A DNA stretch of 64,000 bases, from the NCBI RefSeq assembly GCF_012273895.1, contig NC_052129.1, forward strand, positions 4,836,001-4,900,000, written 5' to 3'. The notes under the pieces were generated by a model. It did not search any database. It was not told the DNA's origin and saw only the letters and a list, made by a program, of their open reading frames with translations. This DNA is from Zerene cesonia (taxonomy: Eukaryota; Arthropoda; Insecta; Lepidoptera; Pieridae). The position numbers were made by a program, and so were the translations under genes. Positions within the stretch are counted from its first letter, which is position 1; the number at the start of each line of letters is the position of its first letter. Below, one piece after another: positions 1 to 13,183 of this stretch.

Positions 1-1957
1 TGACATATATACCACGAGTGAAGCCAGGCTGGATTGCTAGTACGATATAGATCATGCAAATCAAAGACAAATGACAATTTCTTCGATACCTATATTATAT
101 TACGATATTATTCAAACAAAAATATCGCACACTGTAAATAAAATACGTATATAATAAAATATATATAGTCTGTAAATACATAATCTATAATCAAAACACT
201 CTTAAGTGGGTATTACAAGGAAGTCTATAATACGCATATTATCTCTAACGCTCTGATTTCTTATCTGTGGCAGAGCTGTGTCATTTTGTGTCTGTATTGA
301 CAATTGACTGACATTTGCGGTCATTGCCACTACTCGTGGTGCATATCGTAAGATAAAAGCAAATAAATAAAATAAACTAGGTCGATCTAAATAGACGTGT
401 GATACTTATTGAGTTTTAAAGCGAAAGAAATCACAGCGACATCACAGATAGTAAAGTCCTTGAGAGAAAAAAATATTTATTACACTACAACAAAAATAAA
501 TAGATAAAGGGCTGATTTTTCAATGCCTGATTTTGCAATGATTTTTCATGGCGTGCCTTAGGAGAGGCCTGTGTCCAACAGTGGACGGAGAAAGGCTGAA
601 GAGAGAGAGAAAGAGAGATAACCATCCACAATGTGTTCCAGTTGCTCATGTTTTTTACATTTAGAGAGGACCTTTTATTTTATTATGTAATACTTTATTG
701 GATGGATAAGTTTTTCCATTTAAAATTGAAAAATCGACCCCAAAACTTGAGGTTTGATTCGATGTCGCAAACAAACAAAAAAACCTAACCCATTGTGTTA
801 CACAAAGGGTAGTGGGTAGGTAAGAATGTAACTGATTTTATAATATAATCACTTCATTTTTTTTAATTTTACATATATTCAATATACGCGGAAGCAAATC
901 AAAAACATTGAGTAATATTAAAACCGATATATCCGTTTTAGAGCTATGACTATAATCGTATAACTAACATGTCTTTGTTACGTGTTTTGAAGCAAAACTA
1001 CTTTGTCATCGAATGACATATTTATTATTATGAGGACAAAATAACTTGAACTCTGAATCAACACAAAGGGCCTGCTTGTTACCTACAAGATGTACCCGCA
1101 TTGCATTATGTAAATGTAGATTATATATTTACATAGATAAATAAAAAGTAACGTCATCAAAGGAAATATTGTCTAGTAAACATTATTTTTTCGAATACCG
1201 AAGACACAATAGACATAGCGATTGTATAATCTGAGTACTCCCATCAATTAATTCATATTTAATATCATCAGTTCATCATTTAGAATGTTTTTTTCTTTGA
1301 ACAGTTATATAAAATAGTTCTCACGAAAACTTTATTTCCTAAATATAAGAAATAAAAGTAGATACCTATACATAATATGAATTTAATAATACATTTGAAT
1401 CTCGTTTAATTTATTTTTCTATTACAGCTTATGCTTTATATAGCTTCTAATAATTCTATGTTTAAATATGTCAAGGGTAATCCCATGAACTGATATTAAT
1501 TTATATGAGACTAGATTTCCGTCCGCGGCTTTGTCCGCGAATTCAAAGTAAATTTCCATGCAAATGTTTTAGCCGCGGTAATAACTAGCTAATGAAGTGA
1601 CATTTCAATAGATAGCAAGGATATTATAGAGTGCTCTAGCCTTCGAACTATTCCCAGATACAAAAAAAAAATAAAAAAAAGGAGGGCTGTAGAGCTCGTA
1701 ATTAAAAAAAAATCTTTAAAACTTTCATTAAATATAAACTTATTTCATTTGACTGTACAATACACACCAGAGTTCTATTCTAGCAATATATTCGAAAAAA
1801 ATTATAATAATGAAAATTTAAATGGTAACTCAGAAAAGACGCTCCCGCATTCCGTTCCCGTGCGAGTGGCGTACTCAGCACTTTAGTAAGAACACAAGGG
1901 CGTAATTCATTTATAATATTGATAAGAATTATACTATTAACCTTTTTTTCTTTACAG
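1..1957. other. Intron or upstream flank of first transporter
   Basis: No coding exon was recognised. The stretch is AT-rich with poly(A) and poly(T) runs. It contains a degraded CTAGT-ended repeat (minus sense, about 1510-1600), a small SINE-like scrap near 549-600, and at 1-46 what looks like the tail of another CTAGT-ended element cut by the window edge. It most likely includes the intron leading into the exon at 1958. Confidence 0.5.
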
Positions 1958-3174
1958 CGGCAATGGCTGCGCTACCAATGGCCCCGGGCTGTCTCATTTC
2001 TGGCTGGCTTATGGAGAAATTCGGAAGGCGCAACGCACATTTCATAGTCAGCGGCCCTTTCCTTCTTGGCTGGATACTCATCGCGTGCTCTAATAACCTA
2101 GCCCTTATGCTGCTAGGAAGATTTTTTACCGGCCTTTGCGTTGGTTTACTAGGACCCCTCGCGCCTGTGTTCATCAGTGAAACCACAGACCCAAAATATA
2201 GAGGCATCTTCCTGGCGGGGATATCGCTAGCAATTGCTGTGGGCATTTTCGTATCCCATCTCATTGGTACTTGGGTGCATTGGCAATGGACGGCTTTAAT
2301 CTGCTGCATATTCCCAGTAATATCAGTAATTTTACTAACCATGGTCCCAGAAAGCCCTACGTGGTTGATTGCCAAGGGGGAAATAGAAGATGGCGTGAAA
2401 GCATTCGGATGGTTGAGAGGTTACAGCAAAGAGGCGAAAGCCGAACTGAAAGCGATTTTGGAGAAGAAGAAGGCAGAAGAATGCAAGCCGGTTATGAGTT
2501 TGCAGCAGAAAATCATTAGCCTTAAGAGTCCGGAGTTATTAAAACCACTCATGATTATGATTATGTTCTTTGTGACTTGCCAGTTCTCTGGCGTGAACGC
2601 TATTGCATTTTACTCAATAGAAATAATCGAAAAAGCAGTGGGTAAGGGAATAGATCATTATTTAGCCATGTTAGTGATCGATACACTCCGGACAGTGATG
2701 TCCGTCGTTGCTTGCATCATTTGTAAGAAATATGGACGCAGACCATTGACGATGATAAGCGGAATATTCACAGCGTTATCAATGGTCGGTCTATCAATGT
2801 ATCTGTATTTCACGGACGGCAAACAAACTAATATGACGTGGCTGCCATTGACGTGTTTGATGGCGTACATTTGCGCGATATCCATTGGTCTAGTACCGAT
2901 TCCTTGGATGATGTGTGGAGAGTTGTTCCCCACAAAAGTGAGAGGCTTAGGCTCGGGAATCAGTTCTGCGACGACGTTCGTAGCTTTCTTTGTTGTTGTT
3001 AAGACTGCTCCGGGCATGATGTCTAATTTCGGTGAAGTTATTACATTCCTCTCGTACGGTCTGATAGCACTATTAGGAACTGGCGTGTTGTACTTTATTT
3101 TACCAGAAACAAAAGGCAAAAGCTTACAGGAAATCGAAGATAAGTTCAAGAAACCAAAAGAAAGTATAGCGTAA
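1958..3174 (+). CDS. MFS sugar porter, Tret1-like (3' exon; 5' exon outside window)
   Basis: This large terminal exon encodes about 405 residues of a 12-helix sugar transporter that would sit in the plasma membrane and carry trehalose or a hexose. It opens after a clear acceptor (pyrimidine tract, AG at 1956-1957) with two bases completing a codon, so intron phase is 1. Visible family motifs in order: EKFGRR after helix 2, GRFFTGLCVG in helix 4, ISETTDPKYRG, PESPTWLI, the QFSGVNAIAFY signature in helix 7, KKYGRRP, PIPWMMCGELFPTKVRG in helix 10, and PETKGKSLQEIE at the C-terminus. Helix 1 and the start codon are absent; no matching exon is visible in 1-1957, so it should lie upstream of the window. 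The stop TAA ends at 3174. Substrate cannot be read from sequence. Confidence 0.92.
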
Positions 3175-3302
3175 ATATTGTTTAGTTAAAGATGCTCAAA
3201 GCGCGATTAATTTAAATATCTGTGATATTATTATGTTTAGACAAATATTAAAAATATTTTATGTTATTCGTCTTTTATTATCTTCCACTCTTCTTTAATT
3301 TG

Positions 3303-3308
3303 AATAAA
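3303..3308 (+). terminator. Poly(A) signal of first transporter
   Basis: AATAAA lies 129 bases past the stop codon and is the first canonical hexamer after it. It faces the minus-strand hexamer at 3330-3335. Confidence 0.7.
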
Positions 3309-3329
3309 ACACCCCTTGAATTCAATGTG

Positions 3330-3335
3330 TTTATT
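3330..3335 (-). terminator. Poly(A) signal of RRM-like gene
   Basis: TTTATT on the plus strand is AATAAA on the minus strand, 254 bases past the stop at 3589. It is the first such hexamer after that stop. Confidence 0.65.
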
Positions 3336-3588
3336 AAATTATTACAAAATGGCACAATATTAGTAACACTCGATAAGCATTGTTATTGATAACAATTAAA
3401 TGCATTCTGGTACAAAAATATAAAAATAAATATGAAGATAATAAGTGAAATATTAAGTCAGAAACAAAAAAATCTGAAAAGTACATTTTTTGTTATTAAT
3501 GACAAACATTAAAGGTCGTTAACAATAATTTATAACTTTTTACTTTGTTCGAAAAAAAAATTGAATGCAATCGTCGTTATGGTCGTAA

Positions 3589-6500
3589 TTACTTAGATCT
3601 AGGCTTCACTAATCTAGATGCTGGCGGAGCGAATTTAGCGAATCCCTGTTGGTCGAACACTGGTAAGAGGTCTCTCACACGCGCCGAAACCGTACCTCCA
3701 GTCACCCTAGAAGTATAGACTCTGTGAAAAAAGAACGTTTGGTATTAGGTGAGGGTGCGGTGTGAAAAGCACTATATACGTGTAGGTGAAAAAATTCCAA
3801 ATACTCTAAACAATTGACTGTTCTGTGACTACGAAGTGTGCAGTATTAAATACGTTATAGATTAAAAACTCTAATCTTAAACGAAACGTAAGTAACTAAG
3901 TACAATTGTCTAAAAGCATCTATTATATTTGAACTCTAAAACCAGTTGCAAAACTTTCAATTATGACATTCATGAGTACATGAATAATTCCACTGTTTGT
4001 TGATTTATGTAATGAAAAGCCAATGTCAATAATAAGAGATACTGTGCTGAAAATAGATATAAGATAGTACTAGATATTAACACAACGTTTTTAGACAAAC
4101 AATAGTTTGTGCTGTTCGAGCACGAACTGAAATGAATTCAACTGGAAAATTTCGTAGAAATTTTCGAGAATGTCTTGTTTGTATTATGAATGTTTTTTTG
4201 TTTTGTTTATGCGACTACTAGATAGGATAAAGCTTATTTCAAATAATCGCTTTCATAAACAACAGATAAACATAATTATTTCAATTGATAATTATAATTA
4301 AATTACAATAATCTATTAAAATTATTAATCAATATAGGAAAATTTTATGTGATATAGTTTTATAGAAGTCAAGATAATAATTATCGATAACATGATTTCA
4401 AAGTGATTATATTTTTTTTACTTCCATAAAAAAATGGGCTGTTACAAGATGTCATATCATACAGTTACAAATATGATTATTACATGAAATTCTGTATATC
4501 TCATTTTACTCATCATTTGATTTTATCTTAGAAGTTTGGAGGCTTGAGGCATTTATTTTGTTCGTGTAATATCTATGCATATCCAAACTAACATTGACAT
4601 GAACTAAATGATTAATATTTAAGTGATATTGCAGTGGATAATAAAGGCACAAAGGCCCATAACTTTCTTAATTTATTGAATATTTAAGACAAATAAACAT
4701 CGTACTAATATTATAAACACGAAAGTTTGTATTGTATGGATGGATATATGAATCTTTATAAATTTCTAAGGAAAATAGCTCATCGTATCTGAAATTTGGT
4801 ACATACAGATAGTCTGGATTAAAACATAGGCTACTTTTTATCCGGGTAACACGCGAGTAACACCGCAGGTTACATACAGGCTAGTCAGGCTGCACATAAT
4901 ATGAAACTGCATGTTATTTTGTGGATCTGTTACTTGAAATAAATAACAGATTTTACCTCTATATGTAAAGTACAATATAATAAAACAATTCTTTATCATA
5001 AATATTTTTAACGTATAATTTGTAAATATACTTTATTAATTCTAATTGCTAAATTTAGGTTAGACTTAGACCATAAAATATACAAGCCGAGCGAGCGAAG
5101 CGTGCTGCCGTGCCGTGTCAAGGACAAATTCTACGTATTTCATTCGTTTAGAGCAGGGACTTAGATTAACCTAGTGAAACGTGGTGATAGATGGAAATTT
5201 ACAATTACCACATAATTGATCGGACTTTTACCACTCGGACTTGGTATTTCTCGAAATTTAATTTCATAGGATTTACAGTATTTAACACTGTTATATATAT
5301 TGTCTACTACTGTGAAACTATATATGTTAATTACTACAAAAATAAAGCAATAAATATTTCTTTATTTGTTTCAAAAAATAGAACATAAGGTACATATGCT
5401 GCATTGAACCCCACATTAGAACCCCCGTGTGTTGTGAGGCTCAATCTCTTTCATCGTATTACATAAAAAATATTTTAACTTTACTTGCCATTTTGAGTAT
5501 TGAGAGTGTGTGTGTGTGTGCGTATGTGTGTATGTGTTAGTATGAGTGATTACATAATAGAAAGATACCTGCTAGGTTTAATCATTTTAGCTGCCTGCGC
5601 CGGAGTGCCAAGCTCGGTAGGGAAGTACGTAGCGCCGTAGAAGTCTAGACCATTCTGCAGAAGGATATTAGCCTCTTCGATATTAGCGAGCGTCACGCGT
5701 ATCACGCTAGAAGCCTCCTTTGGCACCATGCTGCTCACCAGCTCACCATCTATAGTGGTGATAGCACGCGGTGATGATTTCTCCAAGGGCTTCGGAGTGG
5801 ATGTACCTGCAATAACTTCAATATTCAATCTTTAATCTATGTGCATAATTATATTTAAGGAAGAACGACGATTTCAACACTAAACGTTTTTAATTTACAT
5901 CGAGTAACGTCGAGTAACCTTATTAAAACGAGAATCGTCCAACTGCTTGACGTCATTTGCATTATCCATTAAAACCTACCAGTTCTTGAATGGGGTCACT
6001 CGAAAAAAAATCCATCCAAAGTATGTATGTATGTACATGATGTAATGAACATAGTCAAATTGAGTGGGTGCTTAATTATAAGTGATACGATAATTAAAAA
6101 GGAGAATGAATCCTTCTACTTTGTTAGCTTTTTTTCTAATGAATTTTTACTGTACCTGTAAACTGATGTTTTGTTTATAAATATATTTAAGTTTTAGTTC
6201 AAAAATTTATGTAGAAACCACATGATGCAAATATTCATAAATACATTAGATATATCACTAGCGGTCCGCCCCGGCTTCGCCCGTGGTACATATATAGCCT
6301 TCCTCAATAATTGGGCTATCTAACACTGAAAGAATTTTTCAAATCAGACCATTAGTGCCTCAGCATTCTGAAATATTTTGTTTTTCGGGTACATAGTCAC
6401 AAAATAACAAATACTTGGTACCTACACTGATCGACTATTCCTTCCTGTATATCAACTGTAGGTATTTAATTTTTCTTATTCATTTATTCAAAGATAATGA

Positions 6501-9500
6501 TTCTAACTACGGAAACATGAACTCTGATTAACATTTACGTAACTGCTAACATCTGTCGTTGAGATAGATTGGACCTATCTCATTGTAAGAAATCGCGATG
6601 TAATTTTCACGATTCTCAAAACGCAACAAAGTCAGCAAATACAAGGAAAATTATACTGAAATCTTTTTTGTGCACTTATCGTTGTCTATATAACGTTGAC
6701 AATAGAAGGTAGTAATTAATTAAAGACCTTAATTGCCTACTTTCAGCCTGAGCTGACGATGTCGTATACTGAGTGATCCTTCCGTAACTTTATACAATTA
6801 TTAAAACTCATTGTAATATCTAATAAAGATGGTGAAATCATTAAAATATTGTTCTTTATTACGACACAAAACATTTGTTCAATTTATATTATTTTGCTCG
6901 TATCTTTAGTGAATGAACGAAAAGATCTAGAATTGAGAATAAATTGAAGTCTTGGCAAGGTTCTGAGCCACCAATGTTTGGATGAATAAATAAATTTATT
7001 TGACTCTTCAAAAGTATAAATAAACAGGAACAATCATTTAGTTAATTTTTTGATATATACTGCCTATGCCAATAACTACATAGTATAAAACAAACACTCC
7101 ACCGTCTGTGTGTCTATATGCTTAGATCATTAAAATTACGCAACAGATTTCGATAGCGTTTTTTAATAGATAGAGTGATTCAATAGGAAGGTTTATATGT
7201 ATCACTAGCAAGGATACAGAATTATTTTTAACCCGAAAATCCCACGGGAACGGAAACTGCTCTGCAACAACCTCGAACTGTATGTATTTACAACGCGAAC
7301 GTAGTCGCGAGCGAAAAGCTAGTGCTTTATAAATGAAGGAATGTAAAAGAAGAGATTTCACGGATCGGTGAATAACGGGGATCCGATTCCGCCTCGTAAT
7401 CAAATCTTTTTCTTTAAAATTCCTCAATAGTTACCTAGTTTAGAAAACCTGTACAAATCAACACCCATGAAGAGTTTTTACGCCATACCCCCGAAGGGGA
7501 CATGAGAATTATTTGTCTATATAGCTAATACATACCAGTATTCCCTTCCCTCGGCGATCCAGCACAGTGCAAACGCACCACTTCCACCACAGAAGTGTAT
7601 TTATAGAGAGCGTGACGGACATCTTCCTCCGGGATCTCATCAGGTATGTCGTATACATAGATGGTGAAGGTCTTTTGTGGCCGGCAAGGTATTGCGATCT
7701 GGTGAATGAAAGTGGATATATATTAGAAGGATGTTAGATACCCTTCAAATAATGGAATTGGTTATATTTTGGATAATATTTGGTGGTATATATTAACCAG
7801 TGAACATTTATTTTACTGCAGATTTAATGTTATAATACGTAGGTTATATTAGAAAGAAAGAAAGAAAAACATTTTTTACGATGGATGTTGGTAACCTTGG
7901 TATTCATTCCATATATCTGGTGAACATTTCTTTTATTGCAGATTTAATATATCTGCGGATTATATATACGGTGGTATTATATAGTACGGTGCAGAACAAG
8001 AAGGCTTTAAAGAAATCAACCGTGTTCTTCTGAGACATCTATAAAATGTGTAAATAGAATTAAAAACAATATAAAAATAAATATTCCAACTAATTTATCA
8101 GAGTGATCATAGCAATTCAGGATGAAGGGCGAAGAGAAGATATACTTAAGTTCAAATGACATTTTTCATAAGAATCAGTTCAGTTTACAAATCTTTACAT
8201 TATGAGATCAAATTCATACAAAGTTCATTACCTTTCTGTAAAATCTCGATCCAGTAACCTTGTGGAAGCCCTTTTTAAAGACCATCTGGTAGTCATCCAC
8301 GCTGGAAAATTTAAACAATATCCCCGTTGCCGTTTTCGTCAAAGAGAAACAGCCTTTGAACTCCATTTTTTCGCAAATTGTCGACGCCTTCTCCATACTG
8401 AGGCCATGGGAGGGAGTGAGAAGGAACGCGCCCTTTGTGAGGAAGTGTTCGGAGTCAGATATATCTGACTCGCTCTCTCCGCCCTTCATCATCGTGTGAA
8501 TCTGCTCCTTCCACATGTATTGGTCTGACATCTGGTGGTGGACAATAATTACTAGGTAATTGAGTATACTTAATATTTAATTTTGATTTAGTCATTACAG
8601 TAAGATATATAAATAATACAAATACATTTTTATTACTTATATTAATTATTATATGCCCATAAACTTATGTTGGTAGCTCTTTAAAAATACATATTACCAA
8701 TTTAAATGTATTTCCGAATATTTACTGTTTCGCAGGAAAACATCAAGATTGATTTAATTTCGTATGTTATGTAATAACATATTTTGAAGTAGACTGATTT
8801 TAGTGATTATCAAACAACAATTATATAACATTGTTATCAATAACATAAGTACTAATTTATTCTCTTAATTCACGTGTATGTTTGTATGTAACCGACTCCA
8901 ACTTTGACCCACTTTATACATAGACTTTCATTCCAACTCTCTATATTTATTTAAGACTGGTGACAATACAATAATTTTAATAGGTTATCTTATCCTGATA
9001 AGGATCGCCAGGATTAAATATTTACATACGTATACTCTGTACATAACTAAGTCAAACATTAGAACTGTCAAAGTCGCTTTCGCTGTCCCTATGCATGCTT
9101 AAATCTCTAAAACTATGATACGATGAAGTATGATGAAGATTCTGATAGGTTTTTTTAATAGATAGAGTGATTAAAGACGTAGGTTTATATGTATAATAAG
9201 ATCGACTAAACTACTCCGAATTCAACGCGTGCGAAGCCGCGGGCAAAAGCTAGTATACTATATGACCATTCATTGTAATTTCCAACGTCGAATACCAAGA
9301 AAGCATTTTCTTCGAATACCCTTTACCTTATAAAGAATATTAAGCAATTATTTCTTAGAAAATACCAACTGCGACCTCGACATACCCACTTCTATGGATA
9401 ATCATTCATAAAATTGTTTCTATAGAAAGCATCTAATAAGAATACAATGGTGAATGATCGATACGGTTCATCTGCGCCTGCGCAACATGTCAGTGTACTT

Positions 9501-11689
9501 AATTAGAGTATTGTCTTTGAAAATTTGTTATACGGATGGATTAGTTTTTTGATGTTTTAATGGTTATATTGCTATGAGTTTTTCTATTTGTCTTGAATTT
9601 ATTTTGATATATCTCTGTCAAGGCTATGTTACAGATTTGATGAATAAAATTTGTAGTTATTTTTTATGTTAGTTACAGAACTTTAATTTGAACTTGACTG
9701 GGTAAACCGATTATGATGATTCTTTTCTATTTTAACACATTTGGTGTGTTCACGATATATGAAATAACAATTAACTATAATTTTAATTAATCCTATTAGG
9801 TACCTACACAATAATTTGAATCTGTTGAGTTTAAGTTTATAATACCTACTTACTAGCACACAGACATACATACAGACGGACAGAGTTACTTTCGCATTAA
9901 TAATATTACTTTTAAAAGCAATTGCATCTATTAAAATTCTTTTTTGAATAATTTGGGCATTACAAATGTCCATAAGTGTTCTATATCCATAATACAGTCT
10001 ATCATTCTATTTTAATCCAGTCTATTTTGAAGTCAGGCAAACCTGGGAAAAATAGCTATTACGTAAGTAGGTAAAAACTATAACAGATATAGGCTATAGA
10101 TAGTAGGCGGACAAGATAAATGACAGTTTACTATTTGCCATAAATTGGATACAGATGTCGAATTAAAACACCAAATATGGCTTCATGAATTGTCAGTGTA
10201 ATTGGTTAATTTTACAATTAAACAAAGACGAGTAATTTCTGAACTCCTTTTAAGTTTTATTGGCAATTATTCGGATTATATACATGCTCTCCTTTTCGTA
10301 AGATACTGTGAGAACAGTGTAAATTTTGTACTCAATAAGAGTTTTAACGTTTAAACTAATAAAAACAATTGAATGCTATATAAAACTAAATAATTAATCG
10401 ATGTTAAGCAACGGTTGAAACGGTCATAAATTGGATGGGTAAAATGTGATGTGCTCTTTAGGTTATTTGTAACTAACCTAACCGCGAGTCCGATATGCTT
10501 ATTATTTTCCGTTATAAAAGTTTAAGAAGATCCTTGCTATGTCCGTAATAATATTACGTTATATCTGAGATTCTTAATTTACTGAAATATCTTTTATATA
10601 TTATCATACCGTTGAACGTATAATTTAACTTGATAGTATAATAGAACTACTATTATATTACGTAGTAGTAATAGAATGCGTAGTTTCAGTATAAGTTATT
10701 AATAAAAAAACAATATCACACTGATTATGTATATATTTTAGGAATGTCAGATGATGCCTAATACACTTGTATTATCTCATGCTTATGAGAGAAAGTACTT
10801 ATGATATTTAAGCAATATTTACCGCTAAAAGTTACTGTTGATACTGTCATTATTTTTATCCGCTTTTTTTTATTTTTTGTATATTGAAAAAAAAAACGGA
10901 ATCGGATAAAATTATCTAATTTTAACCGCGAATTAATTTTGTAACAAAATCTTTTCTGTTTTCACAGCATATATATTTTTACAGTTTGTAATTAAGCACA
11001 AAATTACAAAAAAGTATTAAAATCTGTCTGTTTGCCTGTCTACGGTGATACGCTACTACAGTTAAACCACAGCACTGATTTTGATGATATTCTTTGTGAG
11101 TGTTAAAAAATAGGGGGGTTGAAGGTTTTCACTATGCGCGGGTGAATACACAAGGCAACTATGAGTTGAACAACGAAGCAGTAAAGTCACCAAGGATTCG
11201 ATTTATTCTAGACTAGCTGTTCACCCCGGCTTCGCCCGTTGTACACGTATAGTCTATATCACTTAGTGAAGTTATCTTTCTAATGGTGAAAGAATTTTTG
11301 AAATTCGTGCAGTGGTTTTTGCGTGAAAACGTTACAAAAGTTTCCTCTTTATAAGATTAGTGTCGATTGTAAGTTTGATTAATCATTAATAGTAAGATTA
11401 TTTTCGTATATTTTATATTTTTCTTATTTTGTTTTATATAGAAGTAACTAATCCGCAATTTTAAGCGACAAATTGCTTCCCAATGCAAAATGAATGACTC
11501 AAAAATATAAAACCAAAAATATTTATATCTTTCCCGACCTAATATAAAAATCGAGTGTTTAATTACTCCATTCGTTAATCGTTATTGATCTTTATAAAAA
11601 CTCACCGAACCGCGCGGTTTATCCGAATTCTTCACTTTCTCCTCGTCCTGTCTATGTTCTGTGTCAGACGCACCTTCTGCTAAGGACAT
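3589..11689 (-). CDS. Unidentified protein with two RRM-like folds (5 exons, 305 aa)
   Basis: Coding exons in transcript order are 11689-11606, 8531-8232, 7698-7536, 5806-5569 and 3721-3589. They sum to 918 nt with the stop, and intron phases (0, 0, 1, 2) all close. The N-terminus to about residue 50 is acidic and polar. Residues about 60-130 could form a first RRM-like fold. Residues 138-248 fit a second: strand TFTIYVYDIP, helix EEDVRHALYKYT, strand SVVEVVRLH, a polar loop of about 40 residues, then strand SVIRVTL, helix IEEANILLQNG and strand ATYFPTEL. The C-terminus is basic. Such tandem RRM-like pairs occur in ZCCHC3-type and retroelement ORF1-type nucleic-acid-binding proteins; no CCHC knuckle is visible here. 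Nucleic-acid binding is inference, and I do not recognise the gene. The first ATG (11689) is preceded by A at -4 and C at -3; a second in-frame ATG opens exon 2. Confidence 0.78.
3722..5568 (-). other. Intron 4 of RRM-like gene
   Basis: Acceptor CTTTTTTCACAG and donor GTATCT are clear on the minus strand. The interior is AT-rich, with a plus-sense dispersed repeat at 4704-4885 and a (TG)n tract near 5504-5530. No other exon seen. Confidence 0.7.
4704..4885 (+). mobile_element. CTAGT-ended dispersed repeat (Helitron-like), degraded
   Basis: It starts with ACTAATATTATAAAC and the conserved CGAAAGTTTGT, then GAAATTTGGTACATA, and ends GGCTAGT. The same start and end signatures recur through the window. 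Confidence 0.55.
6257..6360 (-). mobile_element. CTAGT-ended repeat, minus sense, truncated
   Basis: ACTAGCGGTCCGCCCCGGCT opens it, the reverse complement of the CTAGT end, followed by GCCCGTGGTACATATATAGC and GAAAGAATTTTTCAAAT. The same layout recurs at 11212 and 35328. Confidence 0.6.
7103..7323 (+). mobile_element. CTAGT-ended repeat, plus sense
   Basis: Shares ATAGATAGAGTGATTCAATA and AGGAAGGTTTATATGTAT with copies at 9072, 42070 and 49847 and ends GCTAGT, although the segment before the end is diverged. Confidence 0.55.
7699..8231 (-). other. Intron 2 of RRM-like gene
   Basis: Phase 0 intron, donor GTAATG, acceptor ATTCACCAG. A motif around TGAACATTTTATTGCAGATTT is repeated near 7800 and 7920, a small internal duplication. 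No exon. Confidence 0.65.
9072..9254 (+). mobile_element. CTAGT-ended repeat, plus sense
   Basis: Carries CTTTCGCTGTCCCTATGCAT at its 5' part, AGATAGAGTGATTAAAGACG in the middle, and ends AAGCCGCGGGCAAAAGCTAGT. This subfamily also occurs at 42070-42242 and 49847-50016. Confidence 0.65.
11212..11363 (-). mobile_element. CTAGT-ended repeat, minus sense, nearly full
   Basis: Starts ACTAGCTGTTCACCCCGGCT and ends CTCTTTATAAGATTAGTGT. Read in reverse, it opens with the ACTAATNTTATAAAG box and closes with CTAGT. Confidence 0.65.
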
Positions 11690-13014
11690 GGTCTTCAGAC
11701 TGAGTGGGACAGGCGCCAGCGACTGCTTTTGGTGGACCAGTGACAGCGATGAAGCGTGGCACCGCGCCTTAAAGCTCCGAGAGGCATGGAGTCGCCGCGA
11801 TCGTGGGTGGAATTTATGGGATTAATTTGCTGGTAATTTATGGGATGCCTAGATGGTTTTGGGAAGTATTTGTTGACTATATTTAGTATGGTCTTTTATT
11901 AGTTAATTGTTTGTAGCAGCGTTTCGCGGAATTCATTGATATTACGTAGCAATGCTTAATTGATGTTTTAGTTGGGGATAATATAAATATAGAAGTATGC
12001 ATAATACTATCAATTTAGTAGTAGGTATAATATTATAGAAAATTTTATGTAATAAGTTAGTATTGAACATAATACCTTTAATATAGATTAATACCTGTCA
12101 ACAGAAAGTTCCCAATTCAACGTTAAAAATTCAGTTAAAGTAAGCAATCAAACTTTTACAAAGTTTTATCCTGAAATTTTTTTGGATTTTATTCTTCAAT
12201 CTTGTATATTATGTCATTTAACTACAAAAAAGGGGGAGGTTTTCAACTCGATTGTATTTATTTTGTATTTGTTACCTCTAAACTTTCGACTGTGAACCAA
12301 TTTTGATGATTGTTTTTTAAACTGATGCCATCCATGTCTTTCCATTTTAATTTTGTTATAGTTCTGACAATTTGAAGAGGGTGTAGATTTTGGTTAAAAG
12401 AATTATGTTTATGAAGGCATTTCATTTTTATTCGCATCTTTGGTTCTAACATAAGCTGATGTCTAAATATCTGTCTTTAACTAAGTGAAGCTCTGTTTGC
12501 CCCGGGTTTAATCAAAGCGTTTTGATTTCTATTTTGTTTCTTATCAAGATAAGAAGTTTGACGGTCGATTTCTTTTCGCTATTATGCAAGCTCAATTAAA
12601 ATCATCCCTCATTATTTCTTGACTTCATTTTACATATTATGATTTAATAAAAGAACAATAAATGTATTAATTTTGAAATAATAAAATAAATCGCATACAA
12701 AGTTTAATGTAATTGTGTCCGTAAAAAATGGAATCGACTCCATAGTTTTAGAACATATTTTTATTACAGGAAATCTGTAAGAATCATCCATTATCTAACG
12801 GGATCATTTATCTAGGAATCGACATGAAACAATATTAAATTGTAGTTTAAATATAGGCCGTTTTTGTGTTAAAGTATATCGACATAGTAGTACCTATAGT
12901 TTATGAATTATATCTGTGGTAATGTATAAAAAAAATTAATATTATGACAATATTTTAATTTCGAGTAAAAAATATTTATTCACTCTCTTTTTTATTATTA
13001 TAATATACATAAGG

Positions 13015-13183
13015 CCATATCCCGTAGGAATATCGGGTTAAAAAGTTGCCTATATGTTATTCCTATTGTCCAGCTGTCTACGAGCCAAATTTCATTGCAA
13101 TCGGTTCAGTAGCTTTTGCGTGAAAGAGCAACAAACACACACACATCCTTACAAACTTTAACATTTATAATATCAGTAGGATT
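13015..13183 (-). mobile_element. TCCTAC...CTAGT repeat, minus sense, truncated
   Basis: Reads CCCGTAGGAATATCGGGTTA, AAATTTCATTGCAATCGGTT and GCGTGAAAGAGCAACAAACA, and ends TTTATAATATCAGTAGGAT. It is the reverse complement of the family at 52142, 60865, 61484 and 62342. The CTAGT end is missing. Confidence 0.7.

Larger units (their letters stand above)
5807..7535 (-). other. Intron 3 of RRM-like gene
   Basis: Bounded by donor GTATGT and acceptor TTATTGCAG on the minus strand. It holds two CTAGT-ended repeat copies (6257-6360 and 7103-7323) and no recognisable exon. Confidence 0.7.
8532..11605 (-). other. Intron 1 of RRM-like gene (about 3.1 kb)
   Basis: Donor GTGAGT at 11605; the acceptor CCACCAG directly precedes the ATG that opens exon 2. 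Contains dispersed repeats at 9072-9254 and 11212-11363. Otherwise AT-rich with no supported exon. Confidence 0.65.

Noticed and set aside
5504..5530. (TG)n tract as a regulatory element
   Set aside because: It lies about 40 bp past an intron donor and could influence splicing, but nothing else supports a function; simple microsatellite.
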